64,000 nucleotides of DNA from NCBI GenBank assembly GCA_007570785.1, contig ML660201.1, forward strand, positions 36,074,090 through 36,138,089, read 5' to 3'. Under the pieces are notes generated by a model. That model was not told the origin of the DNA. It saw nothing but the letters and a program-made list of their open reading frames with translations, and did not search any database. Below are positions 1-11,564 of the stretch, one piece after another. The stretch's first letter is position 1, and each line of letters starts with the position of its first letter. This DNA comes from Antilocapra americana. Taxonomy: Eukaryota; Chordata; Mammalia; Artiodactyla; Antilocapridae. The translations under genes and the position numbers were made by a program.

Positions 1-279
1 TCATCTTTTTGTGTTTTAAGAAACCAGAGACGGCAGGGCTTGAGGCATATGTTCATTAAATCAAATGTAGTGCAAAAGAAATGTAAGATGGACACAGATC
101 CCAAACATGAATGATAAGAAAATCACATGCATAACAAAAAGCAGTATCAGAGATTAAGTCCCAAAGTGAGGATTTGTCACCAAAGGTAATAAGTGAGTCT
201 TGGCGAGAAGAAATTTCCTTCAGAAAAGGAGTAGCAAACAATGGCCATGGGCAAAGGTCAGACCTCTGCCTATCTAAAT

Positions 280-439
280 CAAGTTTTATTGGAACATAGC
301 CATGATCATTAGTTTAGGTATTGTCTCTGGCTGCTTTGACGAGGCGGAGCTGAGTAGCTGTAGCAGGGGCTATATACCCAACAAAGTCAAAAGTATTTAT
401 CATGTTGCTGTTTATAGGCAAAGTTTGTGACCTTGGTCT
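280..439 (-). mobile_element. hAT-Charlie DNA transposon fragment (Charlie1-like)
   Basis: The sequence runs from ttttattggaacatagcc through a ctggctgcttt segment to gcaaagtttgtgacc. It matches in order the minus strand of the non-autonomous hAT element whose other strand carries the ctgtaaagggc and ccaataaaactt motifs. Two further copies of the same family lie at 30549 and 31407. The exact subfamily name is from memory. Confidence 0.7.
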
Positions 440-744
440 AGAACAACCTGTAGTAAGAACTTAGAAGGAAAAAAATAATTCTTTTTCTTCTCAACAACAT
501 TACACTGGTTATTGAATTAAGCGTTTCTTTCAATTTACGAACCTAAGCAAAACTACACTACTTTCAGCAGGACATACTTGAGAATCTATCATCAGAAACC
601 ACTCACATGACAGGGGCTGCAGGAATCTCAAAATGCCATGTGCATTCATGACAACTTCTATATTAACATAGCTGTTAGACCTGCTATGAGATCTGGAAAG
701 TACCAGGCTGGTTGAAATGACCTGGAGTCTTGATCCTTTCCCTT

Positions 745-916
745 GAGACTCAGTTGGTAAAGAATCTGCCTGCAATGTGGGAGACCTGGGTTCGATCCCT
801 AGGTTGGGAAGATCCTCTGGAGAAGGGAACGGCTACCCACTCCAGTATTCTGGCCTGGAGAATTCCATGGACTGTACAGTCCATGGAGTCACAAAGAGTC
901 AGACACAACTGAACAT
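745..916 (+). mobile_element. Bov-tA SINE
   Basis: A tRNA-like head (gactcagttggtaaagaatc, then gggttcgatccct) is followed by the Bov-A body ending in cagacacaactgaac. A perfect 9-bp target-site duplication, ctttccctt, flanks it at 736-744 and 917-925. A 60-codon reading frame across it is only SINE sequence. Confidence 0.95.
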
Positions 917-1302
917 CTTTCCCTTTACCTGAGATCTTGTTATGTAATATATTTTTTAAAACAGTCCATGTATTACCAAATCACAAACTGTAATACTTTG
1001 ATTAACCATCTCAGTATAAGCAATGTCCTCTGAAACACTACATACTCCAATTTCTGCAGTTAAAAATACTGATTATGAATGTAATTGGCATGAAATGTGA
1101 ATCCCAGCCTTGATACTAAGATTGCACCCTCTGATGCTGAAAAATAAGAGTTGGAACCATGGGAATAAATGGTCATGAAACTGGGAAAGGGAAAGAAATC
1201 GGCCAACAAGCCAATTCTTAGGACACAAGAAGTAAGCAGCAGGAGTCTCTGAAACTAGGAGCTACTGTCTTCAGTTGCTTTGATTATTGCTACAGGTCTT
1301 TA

Positions 1303-1510
1303 GGGTTTCCCTGTACCTAAGTTGGTAAAGAATCTGCCTGCAATGCAGGAGATCTAGGTTCAACTCATGGATCAGCAAGATCCCCTGGAGAAGGAAATGG
1401 CAACCCACCCCAATATTATTGCCTGGAGAATCCCATGGACAGAGGAGTCTGGCAGGCTACAATATATGGGGCCACAAGAGTCAGACACAGCTTAGCAACT
1501 AAACCACCAC
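1303..1510 (+). mobile_element. Bov-tA SINE
   Basis: A full-length copy, from gggtttccctgtacctaag through the tRNA-like head and Bov-A body to cagacacagcttagc. The flanks aggtcttta (1294-1302) and agatcttta (1511-1519) differ at one base and look like an aged target-site duplication. Confidence 0.93.
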
Positions 1511-3510
1511 AGATCTTTATTTTTCTCAGACAGACCCACTTGTTGGTACTCTTCTACACATCAGGCATCATCTTCAAGAAACAAGTACAACAGTGTAGAC
1601 AGTGTCCTTGAGGGAATAAACAGCCTACTTTCAAGACTTTAACAGGCCTCCACGGGGTAACGAGGTACAGCTGTCATGGGCCTGAATGCCTGCCTAAAAT
1701 GGTAATTCTTGTCATAGATGGAAGTAGCTTTAAAGCCCATCAAGTCAATAAATCGGCCTTTTAAAGAAGTTTCAAAGAACAAATTGACTTTAACAACTCC
1801 ATAGGAACCACTGTGATATCATTGAGTCCATCACATCAAAATGAAAGGCTTCTAATAAGGAATGATCATTAAGGTCCAGAACAGACAATGGGAGACATTT
1901 ACAGTCCATGGAGTCAGTGAGGAAGCATTTATGTGTCCCCCCAGAAGCATCTAATAAAGCAGATCCCTGTGACTTGGCTACTGTCTGCACAGTTGTGTGT
2001 TCACAGGGACCTTTTACTCCACAGGTCACTGCAGATGGAAACAGTAATGTACCACTAGGAACCTCCACCATTTCAAACGCCTATGAGATAACCTATCCAC
2101 TGAAACTAAACACAGAGAAGTTATCTCAAACTGAGACATCAGGTCCACTCAGAAAGAAAGGCAGAAAAGGGAGTAACAACATGAATTCAATATTCATTGT
2201 ATGGAGTTTTTCTCATTGCTAGATTCTTTCCAAAGTCATTTTCCTTAACTTTATCATCAAGAGGAAATATAAGGAATATAAATAGAGAACAATCTAGTGG
2301 TTACTATGGGGAGAGAAAAGGATGGAGAGGCAAGACATGGGTAGGGAGCACATCAGATTACCTACTATTTACCCCTTAGGGAAATACGTTAAAAGCTGAA
2401 CCCGTACTTTGTCTAGAAAAGCCAGCAGTGAGACATGGAACATCACCAGGGTGGTAACTCAGGAAGAACTCAGCACATCTTTCTTCCCTGTCATTTAAGC
2501 ACAGGTACAGTGTGTGCAACTTCTATTCCCAGTGGGACGTTTCAGAGACAACATGCTAATTTTCCTCAGATTTAGCATATTCTAAATTGACATAATAAGA
2601 CAAAGAATAATTACTTTAAAATATATTATAATTCCAAAACTTGATAGGCAGATGTCATTCCTTATGTTTAAATAAAAATCATTAGATACAAATATAAAAA
2701 GAGAAGGACCATGCAAGTAAAAGCAGCCCTTTCCTCCAAAAATCATACTCCTGCCTGTTCCTAACACTCCCTCTGTGGAGTATGTTTGTTTCCTCTTTTC
2801 CACATCTCCCCTACCTTGAGTCTCCAACCACGCTTGAATTCCTACAACAATTATGACAAACCCAAGTGATCATTTCACAGTTTTTCTTAAAGCTCTCCAA
2901 AGAGACAGGACCATAACTAGTGATTAACTGATAACAAAATACTTTGTAATGCTCAGCTATCAAGTCAACCCACAGCCAAACATTGTACAAAACTAAGTGT
3001 GGTTGTAATATGTGCCTTCCCGGTCACAGGGTGAGTGAGCTTAAGCTACAAGCTGTGTTCTCTTCTCATGTTAGAAGCTGGGAACAAGACAGAAGAAAAA
3101 GAACAAAATGAAATTTCCAGACACTAAAATAAAGTAACAACTGCCCAAGGCAAATTTTCCTCTTTTAATTTCTGAGCAACCAAGATGATGAGAACATCTG
3201 ACACCACCTACTCCACCTCCCTCAGATAACCGGGGAAAAGTATGTTTTCTGAAATTCCAGAGATGGGAAGAAAAGGCTAGAGGCACATATGATTTGGGAA
3301 CCTATATAGGACATCCATTTAAGGTGGCATTTATTTATAAATCTAACTACTGGCTGTCACTGTCAGTTTAAAGAGGGGGCTACAGGAAAAGGGTAATGGG
3401 TAGCCACAATGGGGGGAAAGGAGAGGTTCTTACCAGGCCAAGGAAAGTACAGAAATCAAAGTAAGAGAAGGGGTGAAATGAGGTTGAGTTCATGTCCAGT
3501 GAATGCTCCT
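1511..3510. other. Intronic sequence without recognisable features
   Basis: I see no SINE, LINE, DNA-transposon fossil or exon signature here. Reading frames on both strands near 1790-2379 are short, overlap one another and show no motif. Confidence 0.5.
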
Positions 3511-3536
3511 GTGTGTGTGTGTATGTGTGTGTGTGT
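3511..3536. repeat. (TG)n microsatellite
   Basis: An alternating GT tract of about 26 bp, interrupted once by an A (gtgtatgtg). Confidence 0.95.
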
Positions 3537-3889
3537 AAAAGAGTCTGTTCATTAGGATATTATTATCATAACCCTACATATGTGTTCACTCCTGTTTATA
3601 TGACTTCTAATGAATTCTTTATTGCTGTTGTATATATGTTGATATAAAGATGCTGCCGTTTTCGAAGGTTTATCAAAGAGGGTGAGCAGACTTCTGATGT
3701 GATGGGTAATGTTTTACATTTCCCACTGTATCTTGTCCCTGAAGAACATCTGTTGTTCAAGAGGGCACTATCATTGAAACCAGGTCTGCAACAAAGTAAA
3801 GCAAGACTGACACAAATTACAAAGCTCATTTAACACCCCAAAATCTGCTTTACCAGAAATATGCAGCTAATGAAGAGCTAAGGGTTTGG

Positions 3890-4330
3890 GAAAGACTTTA
3901 ATTAGCTTGAATTATCTGGATAATTACATTGATTTTTGCTAAAGTAAATTCATTCCTAATTGGTAAAGCTAATTATATAAATAGATACCTTCTACAATTT
4001 TCTAGATTATTCAACCCAAAGGGTTTCTCGTTTAAATTTCTGAGGTAAGTGGTAAATTCTGCACTTTATTTTACATTTGTATAAACAAACCCCGAGTGTG
4101 GATATGACCTAAAAAAGCATGTGTATCTCCTGAATTGTCCTCTGTCTAATTACATCATTCTGCAAACCAAATACAGCAGAGGTTAATGTGAGGAACCTAT
4201 ACTTAGTTCATAAACATGGCCTGGAAAAATGGTTTGCAGTTGCCTGTTAGAAGCACAGCCATGAAAATTTCCATTACAGTTTTGCATGTAATTAGCCTCT
4301 TTTTTTTTCCCTGTGCTATTTATAAATGCA
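3890..4330. promoter_or_regulatory. Candidate non-coding element rich in homeodomain-type sites
   Basis: This repeat-free, AT-rich stretch contains several TAATTA or TAATT cores: tttaattagc at 3898, taattaca at 3921, ctaattgg near 3956, gctaattata near 3968, ctaattaca at 4146 and gtaattagc at 4288, the last close to a ttttgcat half-octamer. Such clustering is typical of conserved developmental enhancers, but AT-rich intron gives such cores by chance too. No conservation data are available here. Confidence 0.25.
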
Positions 4331-4676
4331 TAAATATACCTGTACTCTACGTAACAATGACAGACAGTGACAACATATTGATATACGGTGCCACTTCCTA
4401 GTTGGAAATGAATATTTCATTAGCTGAGTTATCGCTGCTGGGTTATGACCTTCAACTCTCTAATTTTAAATTCATCCATTTTCAGACTATTAAGCTGTTC
4501 TTGAGCACACCACAGAAATTACAGATGGAGAGGTAAATTTTCAAGATAATTTTTAATTCCAAAAAAAGGTCAAGGATATATATATACTAAATTCTTGAAA
4601 AGAATTGTATTTCATAATGAGAGCGAACGGGTCATTTTGGATGTTAATGGTATTTGCTTCTACATGTAAAAAAGGT

Positions 4677-4700
4677 GGGGGGCAGGGGGGGAGGGTGCGG
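4677..4700 (+). other. G-rich tract with weak G-quadruplex potential
   Basis: Runs of six, seven and three G are separated by CA and A, with a final GG. A fourth tract requires splitting the seven-G run. Confidence 0.5.
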
Positions 4701-4921
4701 AGAAGAAACAGATCATGATCACCAGATGATACTATCAAGCTTCTAATTTCCCAGTACTATGCACAAGAAACTTAAAAATGATTAAATATGAAGATCAACA
4801 AACTTACACCTAGTTTTGTGCCTCATAAAAGCTAATGGTAAAACACAGATGGCAGCTTGTAAGTCTGTCTCAATTTCTCTATTTACAGTACCCTTTCCAG
4901 GAATAACCTATGATACCTTTT

Positions 4922-4949
4922 ACACACACATGCGCACATACACACACAG
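4922..4949. repeat. (CA)n imperfect microsatellite
   Basis: An alternating AC tract interrupted by atgcgc and at, about 28 bp. Confidence 0.85.
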
Positions 4950-5061
4950 ACATACTTCTGAGGTTAAAAATATGCCTTTGCAGAATCAAAACCATTTATC
5001 TATGATGATACACATGTAGAAAACTATTAGTTAGAGAATAGCTATTTATTAACCAATAAAA

Positions 5062-5085
5062 ACCACCACCACCACCACCACCACC
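5062..5085. repeat. (ACC)n trinucleotide microsatellite
   Basis: About eight uninterrupted ACC units followed by a C-rich end. Confidence 0.95.
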
Positions 5086-5579
5086 CCAACTATGATGTAG
5101 CTTTGCCGTGCAGGTCAAGTGCTCAGAAAAGGAGGCAGACTCCCATGAGTCAGGCTCCAGTGGCACCAATTAAGGCTTCTCCTTAAAATTTCTGAAACAG
5201 TTTGTGCCTCACCCAACACTCCAATCTCACTGTGCATGTTTCCCCATCTCTAGCCTTCTCATTTGAGGTCTCTCTCCCATTAACGGCTCCTTAAAACTCA
5301 GTATTTCTCAAAGGAAATGTTGCTCTATAAATTACCCTTAAATGATTTCAACTAATCCCAAATCTTCATCCCACCCCAAACCTCAGGCTCAAATAGCCAA
5401 TGGCCCACTGGACTTTTCCAACAGGACACCCTGCTTGCACCCCAAATTAAGCCAGTCAATCCCCTGCATAGATTGAATCCTTGGCTCTCTATTTCAAATT
5501 TCAAGACATGGCACAGAAAGAATCCCAACAAGGAGGCTCCTGGTTGGAAATCTAAGCTCATCGACCTTTACTGCCTGCC

Positions 5580-6008
5580 CTCAAATTCATTCCAGGGCTT
5601 CGGGCATGTCTTAGTCTCCCCAGCGTGAACCTGGCCAGCTCTGATCTCCACATCATTCTCACACTTTGTCTGCTGCATCAAATATGCTGCAAACAGATCC
5701 TGTCCCACTGAAAACAATCTCATTCTCAACCTTTAACACCTGTCATCCGGTCTTCCTCAGCCAGGCGACCTCTAGTTATTTCCTGTGATTCAGGACAAGA
5801 ATCACCTTCTTCCCCACAAATTTTCTTTATCCACCATCTAACACCTTAGGACAATTTCTAGCTCACTCTCAAACCCCATGTACACTTTCACAGTACTGAA
5901 CTTATCACATACAGCATTATATGAATTGTCATCTGTGTCTCTGCTACCCTAACTACAGTGAATACTCATTAAGTCCCTGAGGATCCAGGATAGTGTTGAG
6001 CACAAAGT
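5580..6008 (+). mobile_element. L2 LINE 3' fragment
   Basis: The tail contains tcatctgtgtctctgctacc, ctgaggatccaggatagtg and ttgagcacaaagtag in the order expected for the L2 3' end. The upstream pyrimidine-rich part fits the L2 coding end. It is old and diverged, so the left boundary is approximate. Confidence 0.6.
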
Positions 6009-6565
6009 AGATTATATATATATATACACTTTAAAAAGTGAATTGCAAAAATGAGACAAACAACCACACTCATGTAATGGTTACCCTGGGAGAAACAGCA
6101 CATCCTGGATATAACCTTGAGCTGAAATATCACACTGGCAAGCAAGAGCTCTATGATGACCGAGGTCAACTAGGTTACATCTTCTTCTTAAATATTCTCT
6201 TTGATCCTTGTCCCTCTAGACAACTCTGCCTCAATTACCACCACTGCTTTCTTCTATTCCTTAACACTTCAGTTTCAGGCTCACCCTACACTCTTGTTTA
6301 ACTACACACCAAACTCTTCCTCTAAATCAATGTGTGGTGGCATTGTTTGTCTCATGTCTGTCTTTCATCCCATCTGAGTGGGAAGGCAGGGTTCACCAGC
6401 CTAGCTGATGGTCAATTTATTGACTGATTTAACACATGATTCAACTGATGAATACAGCACTGTATCATCTATTATTGAATTAGCACTGACAGTTTTGTCA
6501 AATTAGCCTAGTGATAGTTTGGAAAATAAACAATGTCTGATGAAGCAAATGCAAAGCAAGTTTTA

Positions 6566-7000
6566 GGGACTTCCCTGGAGGCCCAGTGGCTAAGACTCTG
6601 CTCCCAATGCAGGGGGCCCAGGTTTGATTCTTGGTCAGGGAACTAGGGAGAAGGCAATGGCACCCCACTCCAGTACTCTTGTGTGGAAAATCCCGTGGAT
6701 GGAGGAGGCTCACAGGCTGCAGTCCATGGGGTCACTATGAGTCGGACACGACTGAGCGACTTCCCTTTCACTTTTCACTTTCATGCATTGGAGAAGGAAA
6801 TGGCAACCCACTCTGCTGTTCTTGCCTGGAGAATCCCAGGGACGGTGGAGCCTGGTGGGCTGCTGTCTATGGGGTTGCACAGAGTTGGACATGACTGAAG
6901 CAACTTAGCAGCAGCAGCAGCAGGGAACTATACCCATGTGCCACAACTAAAGCTCCCACATACCACAGACAAGACCTGGCACAGCCAAGTAAATAACAAT
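6566..7000 (+). mobile_element. CHR SINE (CHR-2 type), split by a BovA2 insertion
   Basis: The left part (6566-6645) has gggacttccctggaggccca, the tRNA-Glu-like head and ggtcagggaacta. The right part (6931-7000) resumes with taccc, ccacaactaaagctccc and a cacagccaagtaaataac tail. The BovA2 at 6646-6921 interrupts it, so this SINE is the older of the two. Confidence 0.93.
6646..6921 (+). mobile_element. BovA2 dimeric SINE nested in a CHR SINE
   Basis: Two Bov-A monomers are joined by the ttcacttttcactttcatgc linker and end in an (AGC)n tail at about 6906-6920. The target-site duplication agggaacta is perfect at 6637-6645 and 6922-6930 and lies inside the CHR SINE. Retained linker, tail and duplication all point to a young, full-length copy. 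Confidence 0.97.
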
Positions 7001-8434
7001 ATTTATAACAATGTTGTTTAAAATGTTTAAACAAAAGTGAAAGAAAGAAGGAAGCACAAAGGACCTTGCTCCTTGCTATACAAGTCCTAAAAAGTCATGC
7101 TGGAAGAGATGTTTCCATTCTAACACAGCACTTCTACAAATTACCTACAAAGATGTGAGTATCTTTGCTCACAATTGGAATTATATTCACTCAGAGGCAC
7201 CACTGGTCAACTACTGATAAGCAGAAGCCCTCAGAGATTTAAATCACATTTATTAAGAAAAATGGGAAGAATAGTTACTAACAAATTCAGTAAACTGAAG
7301 TAACCAACAGTCCTCACAATTCAATTGAAAATCAACTCTTTGCATATAACTAAATCTTGTTATGCTGGTAAAAAGCCTACCATCATGACAGACAAAATTT
7401 TCTTCAATAAAGGGACCAAAACAGGAGAAGAAATGACATGTGTCCCAAATCTGTTGTTCCACAGAGAATATTCCTCATCAGTATCCAGAAAATACAACAG
7501 ACTTCAAACAATGATCTTTCAAAGAACAGTCCTTAAACTGAAGTTACAGGGTTTTTGTCCCTATCATTTATTCCTAGAAAAAACAAGACTCTGAAAGCTC
7601 ATAAACCCAGTCATCCTTCAATGGTTTAAGTGACATGCACACACAAATAAACTGATTTTATAGAAACCACTATGCAAATTCCATTTCACTGGCTCTTCCA
7701 CTCCTAAAGGTTTATGAACTTTTTAAGTGTAGGTAGAAGGAAATCAATGATGAATTTCCCAGTATGTAACAGCAACAGCATCCTTCTCCCTACAGAGGTC
7801 ACCACAGAGTCTTTTCTATCCAGATCCTTTTAATATCTACATGTTCCCTCAACTTTTTGGCAGATGCTCTGAAGTCAGGTGAAATTAACTGAGACCCAAG
7901 TTAGACACTTTAAGAGCTATATAATAACAAAAATCCCTCTCTATAACTTCTGGAGGCGTGTCTAGGAGAGCTCTGAGCTAACCAATGTTTTCGTTAACAG
8001 AACCCCATTAACTCACAGTATCACACCATTAAGTAGATCGGTCTCTAAAATAAAGATGGAGAGAGATGCATTTTAATGTCACAGATCTTTTATCTTCACA
8101 TTGAAAGCTAATTGGCAGAAGTGCCTTAAGAATTAAGTTTTTCAAATAGTGAATGAACTGAAAACAGATTCTTAGATCATGGATGCAAATTCAACTGTCT
8201 CTTTAGGCCAGACAGATAATGGAAATGCACAGTGGAAGAAATGACTGAGCAGCAGGGTGGGACTACAGAGACAGAAAGGAGCACTGTAGTCATGCAGGAA
8301 TGAGGGCTCCATGTGGCCAGAAGGTCTCACTCTTACAGTTCCATTTAGAATGTGTGCACTGTGATTTTCATTTAAGGAAGATATTGACAGTGGCCTTTTA
8401 ACTGAAAATCCCTAATTTTTAAAAGTTGGAAAAC
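7001..8434. other. Intronic sequence without recognisable features
   Basis: No repeat family or exon signature seen. Reading frames near 7253-7594 overlap on opposite strands and show no motif. Confidence 0.5.
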
Positions 8435-8559
8435 CAGGAATACCCTGGCAGTTCAGTGGTTAGAACTTGGTGCTTTCACAGCAGGGGCCACAGACAATTC
8501 CCAGTTGGGGAACCAAAATTCCATATGCCACGCAGCAGGAAAAAAAAAAGAAAAAAAAA
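8435..8559 (+). mobile_element. CHR SINE
   Basis: It begins aggaataccctggcagttca, contains ggtgctttcacagcaggggc and gttggggaacc, and ends in a long A-rich tail at 8539-8559. These are head, B-box and tail of the cetartiodactyl CHR family. Confidence 0.9.
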
Positions 8560-8997
8560 TTTTCAATTTTAAATAAAAAGTAGAAACTAGAACAATTTGT
8601 AGATCAAATGAAGTAGAATCTAGTTTTCCTCCGACTTGTCTCACAGAGGACACTCACGACAGTTTTCACGGAGCACTCCCCAAAGTTTTCACGAAGCGCC
8701 TAAATGTCTGCCTGTCCCCCCACTCAATATTCTATCTTCCAGCTTCATTTTACAAAAAGGTCCTTCCTGCAAAATGACAAAGCAAAGTCTGATTGTCATC
8801 ACCTAGAGTTACTGATTAAAAGACTAAAAGACTAATTTCAAGCAAATTCCCATGACCTGATTATACTTTATACAATAATCCTGACTTTGTCTTTTTCAGA
8901 AAAATGCAACCTTGGTTTCATATGTGACTTCCTTATCTGGTAATGAAGTTCTGTGGCCGTGAAGTTGTTGTGTCAACTCTTCTTAATATCTTCTTAG

Positions 8998-9265
8998 TCT
9001 AGGATTCCCCAGAAACAGACCCTGAAGCCAAGAGTCAAGTAGTAGTACTTCATTTGACAGGTGACCCAAGAAACAACCGGGGATACAGGGAGTATTATTC
9101 AAATCTTATCAATCAATGGCTGAAAGCTATTGGCTCCATGGCACGGATTTCTCCAGCGCTTCCCAACTGTCCTGTGCAGGTTCCTGGGGCCCTGGAGAAC
9201 CCTCAAGCAAAGACCTATAGGTGCCAGCTGGTGAAATGCACACCAGCCTGCAAAAAAAAAAAGCA
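8998..9265. repeat. Probable ancient interspersed repeat, unclassified
   Basis: The gattccccagaaacagaccc and gacaggtgacccaagaaac segments resemble a widespread mammalian repeat, but I cannot name the family. An A-rich stretch at 9250-9265 closes the segment. Confidence 0.3.
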
Positions 9266-9970
9266 AAGCAAACCAAAACAAAAAATGGGGGTTTGGAAAA
9301 GAGAAGAGGAAATATGAGCAGAATGCAACAGCATCTATGCTACTTCAACTTCTTGGCATACTCTACTGCTTATAGCAAAGGCTTAAATAAGAAAAGTTCA
9401 GAAATCAATCTTCTTAAAGCTAGAAGGTTTCATGGGATGGGTAGTCTCTGAACTGGCTCATGTATCCTTTCCTGCAAAGTCCTTCTACATAATATACATC
9501 ACTCAGCTTCCCCTGTCAGCATCCCCACTGCCCGGAAGACTTAAAAAGGCTCATCATTTAGTCTCCTCTCTCTAGGGACAAGTCACCCATGACATACAGT
9601 GCCAAGCACCAGGTCTTCAGCTCCCAACCAACACTGGCATGTGTAATTAGGGAGGCAGTTAGGGACAATCACACTCTTTTGGCCAATTACTGCCTCTCAC
9701 AGGGGGCTAACACTTAAAATTAGACCAGGAGTCAAAACCTATTTGTGCAGTATTATGTCCTCCATTTTTGTTTCTTCAGGGATTCATCAGCTGTTCCCCC
9801 AGTCTGCTTAGCCTCAAGCACTCCCATGAGAATGTAGAACTCTGGGCAGTTTCTTAATGGATCTTCATCTAAGGCCAAGAGGAGGCTACCTCGAAATAGC
9901 AACCCAAGTGACCTCAAGCGTACAGGAAATTTTTAAGATCAACTACAACTCTGCACACTTCTATCCTTTT

Positions 9971-9990
9971 GAGAGAGAGAGAGAGAGAGA
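9971..9990. repeat. (GA)n microsatellite
   Basis: Ten uninterrupted GA units. Confidence 0.95.
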
Positions 9991-10092
9991 AAATAAGTAA
10001 ATCTTCTTGAAATAAATATAAATACTGCCCACCCCTAATGATTTCTCGGATTCCTTAGGATTTCATTCTCTGTAATAAATCCTAGAAGATTT

Positions 10093-10290
10093 TGTAGAAT
10101 CTGGCTCCTGCCTATCTCCTTCCCTCCCTCTGGGGCCTCAACTCACAGGATGCCAGTCTCCCTTAATTTACACAGAGTGTCACAGTCTTCAGCAAGATGC
10201 TAGAGCAACCCATGCACTTTCTCCCACCACATGATCTTTGTTGGACTGGCTCTTTCAGCCTGGAATTCTTTCTTGCTAAGCATCACACCA
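10093..10290 (+). mobile_element. L2 LINE fragment
   Basis: The segment tctggctcctgcctatctcc, then ctggctctttcagcctgg and aattctttcttgc, follows the order of the L2 3' region. Divergence is high, as usual for this family. Confidence 0.6.
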
Positions 10291-10623
10291 CACGATTAGG
10301 AGATTTTCATTCACTGTCTACATAAAATAGATTACCTATAGCTTCTGTCTATCACAAGCCCATTATTCATCTCCTTCATGGCTACAGTAGATCAGTTTTA
10401 TCTATTGATATTCAGTAATTTCTTGTCCAAAAGACCCACTTAAGTGGGTCTCATAGAACCTGGGACCAAAAGGGTCATGTTCTCCAGTGCAGCCACAGCA
10501 CCTGGACTGGAGCAGACCATCAAGTATTTGCCATATAGATGAATGAGTGAATCAGTGAAGGAACAAGTTTCCTGCGCCCCTTCCACATGACAGGTATTGT
10601 GTTAGACAGTGAAAATTTAATTA

Positions 10624-10814
10624 CAGTTGACCCTTATAGAACAAGTGGTTTGAATCGTTCCAGGTCTACTTATAAGTGAGCATTTTTCAACAGGAAATAC
10701 TACAGAACTACACGATCCCATGGCTGGTTGAATCCTCACATGCAAAGGAACTGCTGACACAGAGGACTGACTATAAATTATACTCAGATAAACCTCTGGT
10801 TGTCCAAGGGTCAA
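10624..10814 (+). mobile_element. MER2-type Tigger DNA transposon (non-autonomous)
   Basis: Terminal inverted repeats are visible: cagttgaccctta at the left and caagggtcaacta at the right, each next to TA, the tc1/mariner target. Internal landmarks gtggtttgaatc, ctacacgatccc and gactataaattatac match MER2. At about 191 bp it is shorter than the MER2 length I recall, so an internal deletion is likely. Two reading frames over it are incidental. Confidence 0.85.
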
Positions 10815-11014
10815 CTATATAAACTAAGTACACCTGGTACCTGAAGCCTTAGAAGTTTAAGTGCTACAACTTAGTGACAAAGAAATGGACGAAGTAATAG
10901 GACTTTTATGGGAATCTTCTTTGGATACAGTTAATAGGACGCTTGATGAACATCTACCATGTTTCAAGAATCTAGGAACAGATAGTTAATGCCCTCTGGC
11001 TGTGTCCCAATAGA

Positions 11015-11325
11015 CAGGTTCACTTCAAGTGACCCTCCTCTGTGATGCCCACCTTGACCTCTCCAGTACTGCCAACAATTTCATGATTTTAGCTACAAAT
11101 GATCCACACATTTATAGCACCCTCTTCTATATGTTCCCAATTCTATCTTGACAGCTTCACACTTTGTGTCCTGTATTAATGACTGCAGGGATCTTGTCAG
11201 CTTCTCTGCAGTATTCCAAGGGCTTCCTGAGTCCTGGAATTAATAAATGTACCTGGTATCTTCACAGTCTAGAAAAAGTATCATTACCTAATAGGTGTTT
11301 AATAAAGATGGCTGAAATGTAAGAG
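11015..11325 (+). mobile_element. L2 LINE 3' end
   Basis: Positions about 11030-11060 carry the L2-like tgatgcccaccttgacctc segment. The end at 11295-11325 reads aataggtgtttaataaagat, the characteristic L2 terminus. Confidence 0.75.
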
Positions 11326-11355
11326 GAAATGACCCTAATTAAAATATTTCTCTGT

Positions 11356-11564
11356 CTGTGCTGTACAAGAAAGACAGTAGCCAGCAGCCAATAGCCGCTA
11401 TTTAAATTTAAAGTTAATTAAAATTAAATCAAGTTTAAAGTTCTGTTTCTGGATCACACTAGTCAAATTTCTGGTGCTCAATGGCCACGTCTGGTTATTG
11501 GCTACTGTGTTAGCACAGGACAGAATATTTCCATCATCAAAAAGAATTCTACTATACAGCACTG
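11356..11564 (+). mobile_element. MER5A hAT-Charlie DNA transposon
   Basis: Ends are ctgtgctgtacaagaaa and ttctactatacagcactg, imperfect terminal inverted repeats. The interior has agccaatagccgct, tggtgctcaatggcc and ttccatcatcaaaaag in MER5A order. A second MER5-type copy lies in the opposite orientation near 22087. Confidence 0.9.
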
